The notes: generated by a model not told the origin, from the letters alone. Counted from the stretch's first letter, positions 7,977 to 17,728 are shown. The stretch is DNA of 64,000 bases from Pseudosulfitobacter sp. DSM 107133 (GCF_022788695.1 NZ_CP085154.1:1984001-2048000); one strand, 5' to 3'. A program made the numbers and translations.

Positions 7977-10871
7977 ATGCTAAAGACCATGCGCCTTTCT
8001 GTAAAATTGCCTTTGGCCATCGTTTTGATGGGGCTTGCAGCGACCACTTTGATGGGTGTTTTCGCCTTCAGAGAGGCGCGCTCGGCGTTGATCGCCGAAG
8101 GGGAGGATCGCATAAGGCTGGCAACAGCAGCACGGCGCCAGGAGGTTTCCGAATGGTTCGACGCAGCGCTTTCGGACATAGCATTTCAATCGACCAGCCC
8201 GAATGTGGTCAATGCCTTACGCTCGTTTGATGGCGCCTGGGCCGCTTTGGGCGATGACGCCGACACATACCTGCGCGACGTTTTTATTGTGCAAAACCCG
8301 GCGGAAGCGACGCAACGGGATACGCTGATATATCCCAAGGATAGATCGGCATATTCCCGCAATCACAAGAAATATCACGAATTTTTCCAGTCCATCGCGC
8401 ATAAGAACGGGTTCGAGGACGTCTATCTTTTGGATCGCGACGGTCGTGTTCTGTACAGTGTGTTCAAACTGGATGACTTTGCTCAGGTCACACCACCATC
8501 AGCACTCGGCGATGCGCTGGATCGAGCAATTGCTGTGCCAGAGGGCAGTGCGGTTCTGTTGCCCTTTCAACCCTATCCGGCGGGCGCAGCATCGTCTGCC
8601 ATGTTTGCCAGCGTTGTCCGGGACGGTGGCGGGTCGCCCATCGGGGCAATCGCATACCGGGTAAGTGATGAACGGCTGTCGACCATTCTGAACCGTTCGG
8701 CAGTCTTGGGGGCAGGCACGGTTACCTATCTGATTGCGCCAGACCAGACCATACAGGTCAAGTTGGGGGCGGATACACCCCTGGCCGATCCGAACAGCCT
8801 GCACGCCGACAGATCATTGGAACGCAGCGGCGCGCCCAATGCCGAATTGCTGGTCTCGCATGAAACAATCGACGTTGCGGGGCAGCCATGGCAGGTCATC
8901 TCGCAAACGCCGCTGGTCGATTTGATCGCAACTGCCAACCAACTGCGCACAATCATGGTCCAGCAGGGGGCTATCGGGATGTTTTTCCTGGCATTATGCG
9001 GGCTGCTTGTCGCACGTTCGATGGTACGCCCGCTGGCCCAGGTACGCGACAGTATGGCGACAATCGGAACCGGTGCATATGACGTTGACGTACCTGTCAG
9101 AACCCGCCGCGACGAAATTGGTGCAATCGCCCAAACACTGGACGAATTCCGCCTGTCCCTGCTACAGGCCGAAGCAACACGCCGCGACATCGCCGTAAAG
9201 AATGCCGCGCTCGAGGCCAGTTCGGCCGCGTTGATGATCGTTGAAACGGACGGCACGATTGCGGGCATGACACCGTCAGCTGTACGTCTGTTTCAGGGCT
9301 TGCAGGTCGAATTTATCGCGGCCTGCCCGGATCTGGACCCGAACGCATTGATAGGTATTCCCCTAAACGATTTGTCATTCATACCGCAAACGACACTGGA
9401 TCATATACAGCTGTCTGAGCAGTTTCCGCTGACCGCGGAAGCGACGCTCGGGAATGAACATCTGGGGATCAAAATCAATGCAATAGGCACGGGCAATGGT
9501 GAAAATCACGGTTGGGTCATCGAATGGACTCTGATCACCGAGACCCGACGAAAATCGGCATTGCTCGACACGATCGAACGCCATCAGTTGCAAGCAGAGT
9601 TTTCCCCCCTCGGACAACTTGAGCGCAGCAACGACCTGTTTGATGCAGCTGTGAAACAGGCACGCGCCGGTGCGCAATGGCAGGATTTGATCCAAAGCGC
9701 CGAAGGGTTGGAGTGGTCGCACCTGTTGCGCGGCAATCGCTGGTCGGGCCAGATGACATTCTGTGCCCCCGACGGAACGCAAACCGTTGTGGACGGCAGC
9801 CTGACACCGGTATCCGACCGTGAGGGCAACGTTCTGACGCTTGCCTTGTTGGGCAATGACGTGACCCGTTCGGCCGCAGAACTACAATCTGCCGAAGCAA
9901 AACGCCAGGATATGCAGGTGGCACAGGCACGCGTGGTTGATACATTGCGCAAGGCAATGGCCCAGTTGCGCGACGGCAACCTGACAGTCACCCTGAACGA
10001 ACCGTTCAGTGCCGAATACGAACAGCTGCGACAGGATTTCAACCGTGCAACCCGCCAGCTGGGCGCTGCGTTGCGTGAAGTGTCGGACAGCAGCGTTCTT
10101 ATGCGGGCGGGATCGGATGACATTGCCGCCGCTTCGGCGAACCTGTCAGGGCGCGCAGAAAGCCAGGCACGGGCATTGCGCGAAACCGCCAGCGCTTTGG
10201 ATCGCATGACGGAAAGTGTTCAGACCGCGGCGCAAAGCGCCGACACTGCCAGTCAGATCGTGGCCCAAACCCGTGCAGAAGCCGAGCAGAACACCGCAGC
10301 ACTTGCAGATGCCGAAGAGGCAATGACAGCCATCCTGAATTCCAGTTCGGAAATCGCCCATATTATCTCGGTCATCGACGATATTGCCTTTCAAACCAAT
10401 CTGCTGGCGCTGAACGCGGGCGTTGAAGCCGCGCGTGCTGGGGAAGCGGGGCGCGGCTTTGCCGTTGTGGCCTCCGAAGTACGCGCACTGGCCCAACGCA
10501 GCGCCGAGGCGGCTTCGCAAATCAACGGACTGATTGCGCAATCCGGTGATCAGGTTCGCAATGGTGTCGACAGATTTCGCCAGACAGGCGCAGCACTTAC
10601 AAAAATTGCCAATTCCGTCACCGAGATGAGCGACCAGGTCGATGCCATCGCCCGCTCCAGCAAGTCACAGTCGGACGGGTTGGGGGGGATCAACGAAACG
10701 CTCAGCGGTATCGACGCAGCGACACAGGAAAACGTGGCAATGTTTGAACAAACCACGGCTGCAAGTCAGTCATTATTGACGCGATCCGAAGCGTTGCTGC
10801 ACACACTGGCACTGTTCGAAACACCGCAGGCTGCGGTGCACGAAGACCTGAAAACAAAGCAGGCGGGTTGA
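7977..10871 (+). CDS. methyl-accepting chemotaxis protein
   Basis: A large 964-residue chemoreceptor. A first membrane span (about residues 13-32) leads into a long periplasmic region of roughly 290 residues with Cache-like features ([17 protein letters not shown]). A second span (about 325-347, [13 protein letters not shown]) follows, then a HAMP domain ([18 protein letters not shown]). After that come a PAS-like middle part, a second HAMP-like helix ([13 protein letters not shown]) and the signalling hairpin. The hairpin tip is close to consensus ([27 protein letters not shown]). No CheR-docking pentapeptide is seen at the C-terminus. It is followed by cheD and faces the cheA operon. The ligand cannot be told. 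Confidence 0.93.
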   Translation: MLKTMRLSVKLPLAIVLMGLAATTLMGVFAFREARSALIAEGEDRIRLATAARRQEVSEWFDAALSDIAFQSTSPNVVNALRSFDGAWAALGDDADTYLRDVFIVQNPAEATQRDTLIYPKDRSAYSRNHKKYHEFFQSIAHKNGFEDVYLLDRDGRVLYSVFKLDDFAQVTPPSALGDALDRAIAVPEGSAVLLPFQPYPAGAASSAMFASVVRDGGGSPIGAIAYRVSDERLSTILNRSAVLGAGTVTYLIAPDQTIQVKLGADTPLADPNSLHADRSLERSGAPNAELLVSHETIDVAGQPWQVISQTPLVDLIATANQLRTIMVQQGAIGMFFLALCGLLVARSMVRPLAQVRDSMATIGTGAYDVDVPVRTRRDEIGAIAQTLDEFRLSLLQAEATRRDIAVKNAALEASSAALMIVETDGTIAGMTPSAVRLFQGLQVEFIAACPDLDPNALIGIPLNDLSFIPQTTLDHIQLSEQFPLTAEATLGNEHLGIKINAIGTGNGENHGWVIEWTLITETRRKSALLDTIERHQLQAEFSPLGQLERSNDLFDAAVKQARAGAQWQDLIQSAEGLEWSHLLRGNRWSGQMTFCAPDGTQTVVDGSLTPVSDREGNVLTLALLGNDVTRSAAELQSAEAKRQDMQVAQARVVDTLRKAMAQLRDGNLTVTLNEPFSAEYEQLRQDFNRATRQLGAALREVSDSSVLMRAGSDDIAAASANLSGRAESQARALRETASALDRMTESVQTAAQSADTASQIVAQTRAEAEQNTAALADAEEAMTAILNSSSEIAHIISVIDDIAFQTNLLALNAGVEAARAGEAGRGFAVVASEVRALAQRSAEAASQINGLIAQSGDQVRNGVDRFRQTGAALTKIANSVTEMSDQVDAIARSSKSQSDGLGGINETLSGIDAATQENVAMFEQTTAASQSLLTRSEALLHTLALFETPQAAVHEDLKTKQAG

Positions 10872-10937
10872 CGAAATGAGGCATCTGCACGGCAGGAGAT
10901 CAAAATTGACCCGTGACGACAGGTTGGGGGATATGCA

Positions 10938-11453
10938 ATGACCGAAACCCGTATGCATATTACCCAAGGACAGCACGCTGCATCGACTGACCCGAACGTC
11001 GTAATAACAACGTTGCTCGGGTCTTGTGTCGCATGTTGCCTTTGGGACCCTGAGGCAAAAGTCGGGGGAATGAACCACATGTTGCTTACTGTGCGCCGCG
11101 ACGCAGATCTGACCGACAACCTTGTTGGCGTCAATGCGATGGAGGTTTTGATCAATGAACTGATCAAAGCTGGCGCACGGCGTGAATCGCTTCGTGCCAA
11201 AGCCTTTGGTGGCGCACGCATGGTTGATGGATTATCGGACATTGGTGAATCCAATGCCCAGTTCACGCTTGAATTCCTCGCCCGCGAAGGCATCGTCTGC
11301 GACGGACATTCATTCGGCGGAACAAATGCGCGCAACGTTCGCTTCTGGCCTGCGACCGGCAGAGTGCTGCAACGGATTTCCAGCGACCGCATTGTCGAGC
11401 CCAAGCCAATAGTTCCGGCGCATCAAGAGGGTAATGATCTGGAGTTGTTCTGA
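10938..11453 (+). CDS. cheD: chemoreceptor glutamine deamidase CheD
   Basis: A 171-residue protein. Its catalytic triad can be placed with the same spacing as in known CheD: Thr24, Cys30 (LLGSCVACC) and His47 (GGMNHMLL), followed by the conserved FGGARM segment. CheD deamidates receptor glutamines and tunes adaptation. It sits 66 bases after the chemoreceptor gene, probably in one transcript. With cheA broken downstream on the other strand, it is likely idle in this strain. Confidence 0.92.
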   Translation: MTETRMHITQGQHAASTDPNVVITTLLGSCVACCLWDPEAKVGGMNHMLLTVRRDADLTDNLVGVNAMEVLINELIKAGARRESLRAKAFGGARMVDGLSDIGESNAQFTLEFLAREGIVCDGHSFGGTNARNVRFWPATGRVLQRISSDRIVEPKPIVPAHQEGNDLELF

Positions 11454-11535
11454 AAATAGCCGACACCGCAGAAGTAAGGCTTTTTCCTTCTGCGCGGAAA
11501 TCTGTGTCTTCGTGTGTTGACCTGCCATGGCCCAT

Positions 11536-11680
11536 CTATCGGGTGATGTATGGCCCCTCGGGCAGCGCCAAGGCGTCCGGCACATCCTGCTTCAATCGCT
11601 TGCGTGGTTTGATCTTGATCCGAAGGTTCAGTTCCAATGCGCTGTGGAGTCCAATAGACGCGTTTATGGTGCAACTCCGA
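11536..11680 (-). pseudogene. IS3-family orfB fragment
   Basis: On the minus strand, HHKRVY followed in another frame by ELNLRIKIKPRKRLKQDV and LALPEGP matches the region of IS3 OrfB just before its integrase core (usual form NLRIKPRKRL...LAVPE). The stretch is frameshifted and stops at 11536, so only about 45 codons remain. It lies at the left edge of a zone of IS remains between cheD and the che operon. Bases 11454-11535 show no feature. Confidence 0.55.
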
Positions 11681-11705
11681 CAGGGCTGTTGGATCGCTCG
11701 GGCAT

Positions 11706-12031
11706 TCAAACCAACGGCACGCCTCCCGTCACGGGCATGTCCAAAGGATAGAAAGGCCTCCACCACAGACTCTTTTTCTTCAAGTCATGCATCCAAGAAT
11801 AAAGCTGCTGCCACGTAATCTCGGGGCACTGTGCCACCTGTGTCACCGTCGCCCCAACCGACATGATAATCTGGACCTTGTCATCAACGCGCCAGAATCG
11901 CCGCCGCTTCAGGCCAAGAATCTCACTACGCATCGCAGACCCCGCAAAAGACATGGCGTGACCGACGTCTTTCGAGATGTATATTAGATCATCGCCCACC
12001 GTCAGGCAGGCGGTGCCAATGGGGTGGTTAC
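11706..12031 (-). pseudogene. IS66-family element end with degenerate tnpA
   Basis: The minus-strand reading is a decayed version of the IS66 TnpA at 17348-17728. The two share MRSEILG(L/A), RRRFW, the DDK block, VTQVAQ, LKKK and LDMPVT. The element end is also recognisable: bases 11999-12031 resemble 17795-17827, the outer end of the intact IS66, and finish in the same GGTTAC. The copy lacks tnpB, tnpC and its other end. It is a relic of the same IS66 group that later hit cheA. Confidence 0.7.
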
Positions 12032-12119
12032 GCCATTCTTGTATCCTTTCAAAGATAGGGGAATTGCCTGGCTAACTTTCAGATTTTCCAGGGTTATTTC
12101 ACTTTGGCAGCAGACAAAG

Positions 12120-12574
12120 CCCCATTCACCACCGCCAATCCGCGCTGCCGAGGTGCCGGCGGCGAGGTCGATCGCCACGTCCCCGACGATCAGCCGCAGT
12201 TTGCCACTTGGTTGCGGGGAAGGTTCCGGTGCTTGCGGAGGTTCCGGATCGCACAACACCAGCGGCGCGAAGGTCGTCGGTTCAGTCGCCATCCCGACGG
12301 CGGGCGGGACCAGCTTGCGCTGCTTGGCCAGACATCGCCACGCAGAAAGCTGGTTCGGCTTCACTCCGTAACGCCCAGCTACGGCGTTGACGGTTGCCCC
12401 CGGTTCCAGAGACTCCGCGACGGCCTGCGCCTTTACGGCCTCCGGCCATCGCCGGTGCCCGCTCTCGAAAACCTCAACCCCGAGCGATCTGAGAAAAGCA
12501 GTCTGAGCATCATTGCGAAACGCACTCCCATCATAAGATGGGTACCACCTCGCTGCTCGCGCCGGCGCGAGCAA
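12120..12574 (-). pseudogene. second IS66-type orfA-like fragment (different lineage)
   Basis: The minus-strand product contains SGHRRWPEAVKAQAVAESL, EPGATVNAVAGRYGVKP and NQLSAWRCLAKQ, a helix-turn-helix protein of the IS66 OrfA/TnpA type but of another subgroup than the intact element. It continues to GDVAIDLAAG and TSAARIGG. It then runs into unrelated sequence near 12120 and is cut at 12031 by the neighbouring IS66 end. The usual C-terminal end is missing and no partner genes follow. Bases 12032-12119 encode a short unrecognised stretch in the same frame. Bases 12575-12706 hold nothing recognisable. Confidence 0.6.
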
Positions 12575-12706
12575 TGTGTGGCTCGGACACCGCTAACGCA
12601 CTTTCTTCGACTTCCGGTATTGAACGAAACGACCGGCAGTTTAACACCTGCGGTTAATGTTTCCCATCAGGTCGAATGCGCAGCCCAGGTTCAGACCAAC
12701 AAAATC

Positions 12707-13045
12707 TCAGAACAAATCCAATGCACCCGCATTTCCATGTTGAACATTTGAATGTGCTTGATCATCAATCAGACGCCGTGTGCTTTCAAGACGCACTGTG
12801 TCACCTAAAGAACTCTTATTGAGTTCTGGCTCGCGAAACCGTCTGACCAGCTCTGAAATATCCATCAACGACTGGTGCAAATAGTCCAGCTTTTGCATTC
12901 CCGTCAGAAAGTCGGCTTCGGTCATATCCAGATGTTTGAAATGGGCACCAATCAACAGCTCGACTTGCCGCACTTGGGCGGCAAGTTCAGCCAGATGCGC
13001 GCCTGTGCGAACGGTCAATGGAATGTCCACGGTATTATTGCTCAT
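12707..13045 (-). CDS. small conserved-looking protein at the end of the che operon
   Basis: A 112-residue protein starting MSNNTVDIPLTVRTGAHLAE at ATG 13045. Its start overlaps the cheY stop (ATGA type), so it is translationally coupled to the chemotaxis operon. It is mainly helical with charged heptads (LAELAAQVRQVELLIGAHF) and has no membrane span or known catalytic motif. I do not recognise the family. Position argues for a chemotaxis accessory role. It is the last gene before the IS debris, where further che genes may once have lain. Confidence 0.6.
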   Translation of the reverse strand: MSNNTVDIPLTVRTGAHLAELAAQVRQVELLIGAHFKHLDMTEADFLTGMQKLDYLHQSLMDISELVRRFREPELNKSSLGDTVRLESTRRLIDDQAHSNVQHGNAGALDLF

Positions 13046-13428
13046 AGCGGTCCTACAACAGTTTCGATGCACCGTTTTAAGTCAATGGGTTCGAACGGCT
13101 TTTTAAGGTAATTGTTCATACCCAACTTGCGGCCATGATCAATGATCTGTTGCTCTGCGCGCCCGGTGATCAGAATAAAGCCGATTTTCTGTGTCGCAGG
13201 CTGGCTGCGCAGGTGATGCAAGAAATTCAAGCCATCCATATTGGGCATATTGTAATCGGAAATTACCAGATGGACAGGAGTGCGTTGCAACTGAACCAAT
13301 GCAGCGGCACCATCATCTGAGGTATAGACCGTCTGAATTCCAAAACCGTCCAAGGCCTGAGTGATCAGACCGCGGCTGGTGGACATATCGTCGACGACCA
13401 TGATCCGGATTTGGTCACGAAGAGCCAT
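13042..13428 (-). CDS. cheY: chemotaxis response regulator CheY (first copy)
   Basis: A 128-residue single-domain receiver. It has the acidic pair VVDD (13-14), phospho-acceptor Asp58 in SDYNMPNMDG, the conserved Thr in ILITGRAE and Lys in LKKPF. The start MALRDQIRIM at 13428 overlaps the 3' end of cheR by 14 bases; the longer open frame would run deep into cheR. It should carry the signal from CheA to the flagellar motor or act as a phosphate sink beside the second CheY at 19762-20127. Confidence 0.92.
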   Translation of the reverse strand: MALRDQIRIMVVDDMSTSRGLITQALDGFGIQTVYTSDDGAAALVQLQRTPVHLVISDYNMPNMDGLNFLHHLRSQPATQKIGFILITGRAEQQIIDHGRKLGMNNYLKKPFEPIDLKRCIETVVGPL

Positions 13429-14326
13429 TTGTTTTCCCCTGTTTGTCGTAAGTGCTTGATGTGCTGGATTTCTGAGATTGTGATTTGGAATATGTCGTCG
13501 GTCCCGAGATAACAAAGCCAACAGCATCTGGATTGCCCACCCGTTCGGAGTGACCAAGGAACAACCGACCTTGGGGTGCCAAAGCAGCATGAAATCGCGG
13601 CCAAAGCGACTCTTGCGTTGGCCCATCAAAGTAGATGACGACATTGCGACAAAAAATGGCATCAAAAACGTGACTCATGGGCCAGGCGTTCATCAGGTTC
13701 AGTTCTTTGAAACGTATCAGGTGCCGGACCGTATCGATCATTTTATGGGCCGGCTGTCCCTTGACTAAAGTCGGTTCCATAAAGCGCGTTCGCAAGTTCT
13801 CAGGTATGCCTTCGATCATCCGATCCGGGTAAATTGCTGCACGCGCAAAAGAAATAACCTTTGGATCAATATCTGTGGCCAGAATGCGAAAATCTGCATT
13901 TAACAAACTGGGATCTCGGTCCAGCAAATGCATCACAATCGAAAATGCCTCTTGTCCGTTGGAACAACCTGCAGACCAAATTCGGAACCGTCCGCCGCGT
14001 TTAATCTGTGATTGCGCCAAGGGCAAAATTTCATCCGCGAGTATTTCAAAGTGGTGCGGTTCACGAAAAAAATGCGACACATTCGTTGTCAGTGCCGAAA
14101 TCATCATACGCCGCTCACTGGCGCCAGCATCCGAACGAACCAGCGCCAGATATGCTTCGAATGTTGTGAGTCCCGTCTCTCTCAGACGGAAACGCAGGCG
14201 CGACTGCACCATGCGCGCTTTTTCCGGGGCAAGGATCAGGCCCGCCGCGTGGTATGACACTTGATGAAGCGCTTCGAGGGTTGCCAACGACAGCTCGACC
14301 TCAGTGTCATCTTCAGGCAACATCAT
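13415..14326 (-). CDS. cheR: protein-glutamate O-methyltransferase CheR
   Basis: A 303-residue methyltransferase with the N-terminal all-alpha CheR domain. It then has the SAM-binding domain with RIWSAGCSNGQEAFSI, the acidic loop LATDIDP and FDAIFCRNVVIYFD, all hallmarks of CheR. It methylates receptor glutamates with SAM during adaptation. The start overlaps the cheW stop by four bases and the end overlaps cheY. No cheB is present in the window. Confidence 0.94.
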   Translation of the reverse strand: MMLPEDDTEVELSLATLEALHQVSYHAAGLILAPEKARMVQSRLRFRLRETGLTTFEAYLALVRSDAGASERRMMISALTTNVSHFFREPHHFEILADEILPLAQSQIKRGGRFRIWSAGCSNGQEAFSIVMHLLDRDPSLLNADFRILATDIDPKVISFARAAIYPDRMIEGIPENLRTRFMEPTLVKGQPAHKMIDTVRHLIRFKELNLMNAWPMSHVFDAIFCRNVVIYFDGPTQESLWPRFHAALAPQGRLFLGHSERVGNPDAVGFVISGPTTYSKSQSQKSSTSSTYDKQGKTNGSS

Positions 14327-14781
14327 GCTGCATCGCTTTGTAGCGTCGGCACAATTTCGGACAACTCAAGAACACGGATCATCCGGTCATCCAGTAGTGT
14401 AAGTGCTTTGATAACACCCGGGCCACCGGCCGATGCAGCGTCCGGCGGAGGTTGCAGGTCGCTTGAAGTCAATGCAATGATATCCGACACTGCATCGACC
14501 AAGAGGCCGGTCATCGTTTCCTCGAATTTGACCACTATGATAACATTGCGGTCCGTATGCTCGCGGGGTGGCAAACCCAGCCGTTCGGCCAGATCCATGA
14601 CAGGCAACACCGTGCCACGCAGGTTAATGACACCCTTCATATAGCTGGGCGCATGTGGCAGGGGGGTGGTACGGGTCCAGCCACGGATTTCGCGGACACA
14701 CATGATGTCGAGCGAATATTCCTGGTCGCTCAACCGAAAGGTCAAGAGTTCAACGGGCGTGCTGGATTTTATGTCACTCAT
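14323..14781 (-). CDS. cheW: chemotaxis coupling protein CheW
   Basis: A 152-residue CheW-domain protein with ELLTFRLSDQEYSLDI, VREI, MKGVINLRGTVLPVMDL and a conserved GLLVDAVSDII block. CheW bridges receptors and CheA. Its start overlaps the cheA stop by four bases. The IS66 insertion in cheA lies upstream in the same operon, so its transcription may now depend on a promoter inside the element. Confidence 0.93.
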   Translation of the reverse strand: MSDIKSSTPVELLTFRLSDQEYSLDIMCVREIRGWTRTTPLPHAPSYMKGVINLRGTVLPVMDLAERLGLPPREHTDRNVIIVVKFEETMTGLLVDAVSDIIALTSSDLQPPPDAASAGGPGVIKALTLLDDRMIRVLELSEIVPTLQSDAA

Positions 14782-15016
14782 GATGTCATTTCCATCAGGT
14801 TAGGGGCAGGGGCCATGGTGCTGCCCTGTGCCTGTGCGATGATGTCGGAAGGATCCAGGATCAGGGCGATCTGTCCGTCTCCGAGGATTGTGGCCGCGGC
14901 GATCCCCGGGGCCCGGTAAAAACTTTCGTCCAGACCTTTGATAACAACCTGACGCTGGTCCTGAATTTCATCGACGATCAGCGCCGCACGACTGCCAGCC
15001 TCGTCAGCGATCAACA
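14778..15016 (-). pseudogene. cheA: cheA, 3' fragment cut off by the IS66 insertion
   Basis: The last 76 codons of cheA (from GCT at 15008 to the stop at 14778) encode ADEAGSRAALIVDEI, QDQRQVVIKGLDE and PGIAAATILGDGQIALILD. This is the C-terminal part of the CheW-like regulatory domain that CheA uses to join receptor arrays. Bases 15009-15016 (GATCAACA) are the target duplication. Fused to the 5' part at 17828-19750 the gene reads through in frame as VVLLI-ADEAG, giving a 717-residue CheA. An apparent start at 15029 (MGRLLLIAD) lies in the IS end and is not the native one. Confidence 0.93.
15009..15016. repeat. left copy of the 8-bp target duplication (GATCAACA)
   Basis: GATCAACA directly precedes the IS66 end starting GTAACCGC at 15017 and recurs at 17828-17835 directly after the other end. 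Eight bases is the duplication length typical of the IS66 family. The perfect match argues for a single simple and recent insertion. Confidence 0.95.
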
Positions 15017-15031
15017 GTAACCGCCCCATTG

Positions 15032-15328
15032 CTACCGCAGTGATTTAGCTTTGATGCGTGTCACCAGATCGGTGTCATCCACGAAGTTATCAAGGAACTC
15101 ATGCCATGTTTTGTTGGTGATGCGAGCGGCGCGGATCATTTCCTTCAACTCTTCGATCCCGTCATCGGTCAGTGCGGTGATTGTTTCGTCGGGTCCGACG
15201 TAGATGCTGACGATGTTTCCATAGGTCAGGTTGTCGTCGTTGTAGATGATCGCTTCAAGAAGTTCGGCATCCTCACCCAACATTCTGGCGACGTAATCGA
15301 TAGTGCAAACATGGGTCACCGCAGCCAT
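15032..15328 (-). CDS. IS66 passenger protein, unknown function
   Basis: A 98-residue acidic protein starting MAAVTHVCTIDYVARMLGED. Its ATG is taken at 15328, overlapping the end of tnpC, and the stop lies 15 bases from the IS end. It has no membrane span and no motif that I can assign; helices dominate (GIEELKEMIRAARIT, KTWHEFLDNFVDD). Its position wholly inside the element and coupled to tnpC shows that it travels with this IS. I believe similar proteins accompany other alphaproteobacterial IS66 elements, but this could not be checked here. Confidence 0.75.
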   Translation of the reverse strand: MAAVTHVCTIDYVARMLGEDAELLEAIIYNDDNLTYGNIVSIYVGPDETITALTDDGIEELKEMIRAARITNKTWHEFLDNFVDDTDLVTRIKAKSLR

Positions 15329-16941
15329 CAGGCGGCCTTTGATTGTGCAGTTGCCAGCGGCACCCAATTCCACGGCAGCAGTTCATCCAGCCGGTTGATC
15401 TTGTGATCGTGGATACGGTCGAAGATGTCAGCCAGATAGGCCAGCGGGTCAAGGCCGTTGAGCTTGGCCGTTTCGATGATGGTCATAGCGCGGGCCAAGG
15501 TTTCCGCACCGGTATCTGCCCCTGCAAATAACCAATTCTTACGTCCAATTCCAATCGGTCGCAGGGCACGTTCAGCAGGGTTGTTGTCGATGGCCACACG
15601 TCCATCGGTCAGAAATAGGCTGAAGGCCTCCTGTCGACTGAGGCCGTAGCGGAAGGCTTTGGCCAGGTCGCTTTTACCCGGGATGCGCAGAAGCTGTTGT
15701 TCGGACCAGACAAAGAAGGCCTCGACTTGTGGGCGGCTGAGCTTTTGACGCGTCGCATAACGGACGTCAGCGGGCTGACCGTTGATGTCTCGTTCAATAT
15801 CGTAGAACTTGCCGATCCGGTCGAGTGCCTCGCGGGCGATCTCGGACTTGGTCGAGGCCCAAAAATCGTGGAAGTCTCGGCGCAGGTGAGCCCAACAGGC
15901 CGCCTCGCGTAAACGCCGCGTGCCATCGGGGTCAGGCTCATAGAGCTTGGCATAACCCTTGTAGCCGTCAGCCTGAAGGATGCCGCGGGCGTTGGCCAGA
16001 TGGCCGAGAACATGCTCTTCCTTCCAGTCTGGCGCAAAGCGATAGACAGCACCCGGTGGCGATGCCCCCGCCCAAGGGCGTTGATCGCGCACATAGGCCC
16101 AGATCCGGCCTTGTTTAACCCCTTTGCCAAGCCCCTTGTCGCGCAAAGAGCGATCCAGCACCCGGATGGGTGTGTCGTCCGCATGCAGCAGGTCGCTGGC
16201 CATGATGTCAGCCTCGATCCGCTCGATCAGCGGCGACAGGGTTTTCATGGCGCGGCCACACCAGCCTACCAGCGTGCTTTCGGGAATGTCTGCCCCCATT
16301 CGCGCGAAGATCTCGTGTTGGCGATATAACGGAAGGTGGTCGTCAAACTTCGAGACCAGCACATGTGCGAGCAGGTTCGGCCCTGCCATGCTGCCCGGGA
16401 TCGGACGGCTGGGGGCCGGTTCCTGCACCATCCGCTCACAACGGCGACAGGATTTCTTGATCCGGGCGATCTGGATCACCTTCATCTGGGCGGCGATCAT
16501 GTCCAGCAATTCGCTGACATCCTCGCCTACCACGCGCAGGTCGCCGCCGCAGTCAGGGCAGCAGGTGCCGGGGTCCAGTTCACGACGCTCGCGCGGGGTC
16601 GTATCCGAAACCCGTGGTCGGCGGCGCAAAGCGGGCGCATCAGCAGTGTCTGGTGACGGTTCATCCTGCCCTTCGTCGATGGGGGCTTCATCGCCTTCAG
16701 CCACCGCGACCAATAAATCTTCCAGCGCCAGTTCCAACTGTTCGATCTCGCGCTCGATCTTTTCCGAGGATTTGCCAAAGGCCAGTTTCTGCAACTTGGC
16801 GATCCGCAGGCGAAGCGCCTGAACCAGCTGGTCATGAACCCGCAACGTAGCCGATATCTTGGCATTCTCCGCTTGCAAAGCCGCGATCATCGCCTTCAAC
16901 ACAGCGGGGTCATCGGGGAGGTTTTCGGCGTGTTTCGACAT
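15328..16941 (-). CDS. tnpC: IS66 transposase TnpC (DDE type)
   Basis: A 537-residue transposase. The N-terminus is a leucine-rich coiled coil (LQAENAKISATLRVHDQL), followed by a zinc-binding segment (CCPDCGGDL, then SCRRCERMVQEP). The DDE core has Asp in LLHADDTPIRVL, Asp in ILQADGYKGYAKLYE and Glu in NNPAERALRPI. The C-terminus is IS66-typical (LDELLPWNW). The start is set at ATG 16941 (MSKHAENLPDD); an upstream ATG at 16956 would add five residues. It catalyses transposition with TnpA and TnpB. Confidence 0.93.
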   Translation of the reverse strand: MSKHAENLPDDPAVLKAMIAALQAENAKISATLRVHDQLVQALRLRIAKLQKLAFGKSSEKIEREIEQLELALEDLLVAVAEGDEAPIDEGQDEPSPDTADAPALRRRPRVSDTTPRERRELDPGTCCPDCGGDLRVVGEDVSELLDMIAAQMKVIQIARIKKSCRRCERMVQEPAPSRPIPGSMAGPNLLAHVLVSKFDDHLPLYRQHEIFARMGADIPESTLVGWCGRAMKTLSPLIERIEADIMASDLLHADDTPIRVLDRSLRDKGLGKGVKQGRIWAYVRDQRPWAGASPPGAVYRFAPDWKEEHVLGHLANARGILQADGYKGYAKLYEPDPDGTRRLREAACWAHLRRDFHDFWASTKSEIAREALDRIGKFYDIERDINGQPADVRYATRQKLSRPQVEAFFVWSEQQLLRIPGKSDLAKAFRYGLSRQEAFSLFLTDGRVAIDNNPAERALRPIGIGRKNWLFAGADTGAETLARAMTIIETAKLNGLDPLAYLADIFDRIHDHKINRLDELLPWNWVPLATAQSKAA

Positions 16942-17003
16942 GCGCCTGACTACCAAAAGTCAGGTTAAAACGCCATATAAATAACGTGAATCCTAGCGCA
17001 CAA

Positions 17004-17351
17004 TCACCCCACGCGCGCCGGCGGAGCACCCCAATCGGGACGCCGCCAGTCGATCCCTTCCCACAACATCGCAAGCTGCGCCGAGGTCAGCCGCATCGCC
17101 CCATCCTGGGCATTTGGCCAAGGGAAACGGCCTCGTTCGAGCACCTTGTAATAGAGGCAAAACCCTTGCCCATCCCAGAACAGAAGCTTGATCCGGTCAC
17201 CCCGACGGCCTCGAAACGCAAACACCGCCCCACTGGTAGGCTTTTGTCGCAACACGTCCTGGGTCAGCGCCGCCAGCCCTGCGATCCCCTTGCGCATATC
17301 CGTGACACCGCAGGCCAGATACACACGCACACCGGTGCCCGGGCCGATCAT
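17004..17351 (-). CDS. tnpB: IS66 accessory protein TnpB
   Basis: A 115-residue protein with the standard TnpB blocks VYLACGVTDMRKGIAGL, GAVFAFRGRRGDRIKLLFWD and GQGFCLYYKVLERGRF. It is required for IS66 transposition although its exact role is unclear. It overlaps tnpA by four bases and precedes tnpC by 62 bases. Confidence 0.93.
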   Translation of the reverse strand: MIGPGTGVRVYLACGVTDMRKGIAGLAALTQDVLRQKPTSGAVFAFRGRRGDRIKLLFWDGQGFCLYYKVLERGRFPWPNAQDGAMRLTSAQLAMLWEGIDWRRPDWGAPPARVG

Positions 17352-17728
17352 GCCCCTTCCACCGCGCGGATCAGGCCCGACAGCGCAGCCGGATCGACCG
17401 TGCTTTCAAAATGCAAACTGCGCCCGCCACGCAGGCGCAATTCAACAGCAACTGGAGGCGGCAGTTCAGCGACCGGTGCCTGCGCCACCGGCACCCCTGC
17501 AGTCACGGGCATGTCCAACGGCAAGAAAAGCGCCCCGGCATCGGGCGACCACAAGCCTTTTTTCTTCAGTTCATGTCGCCACGCGTAAATCTGTTGTCGC
17601 TTAATCTCATGGCGCTGCGCAACCTGCGTCACGCTCGCCCCGGCAATCCCAACCGACCCGACAATCTCAAGCTTGTCGTCGTCATGCCAAAAGCGTCGCC
17701 GCTCCGCCCCAAGAATTTCGCCACGCAT
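17348..17728 (-). CDS. tnpA: IS66 accessory protein TnpA
   Basis: A 126-residue protein with an N-terminal helix-turn-helix (RRRFWHDDDKLEIVGSVG, then VTQVAQRHEIKRQQIYAWR) and a Pro-rich linker before a C-terminal domain (VELRLRGGRSLHFES). It is the first gene of the IS, about 100 bases from the outer end. A decayed relative lies at 11706-12031. Confidence 0.92.
   Translation of the reverse strand: MRGEILGAERRRFWHDDDKLEIVGSVGIAGASVTQVAQRHEIKRQQIYAWRHELKKKGLWSPDAGALFLPLDMPVTAGVPVAQAPVAELPPPVAVELRLRGGRSLHFESTVDPAALSGLIRAVEGA

Noticed and set aside
14778-15029. MGRLLLIADEAGS... as an independent small CheW-like gene
   Set aside because: The first codons are IS66 end sequence; the rest is exactly the missing C-terminus of CheA and rejoins it in frame.
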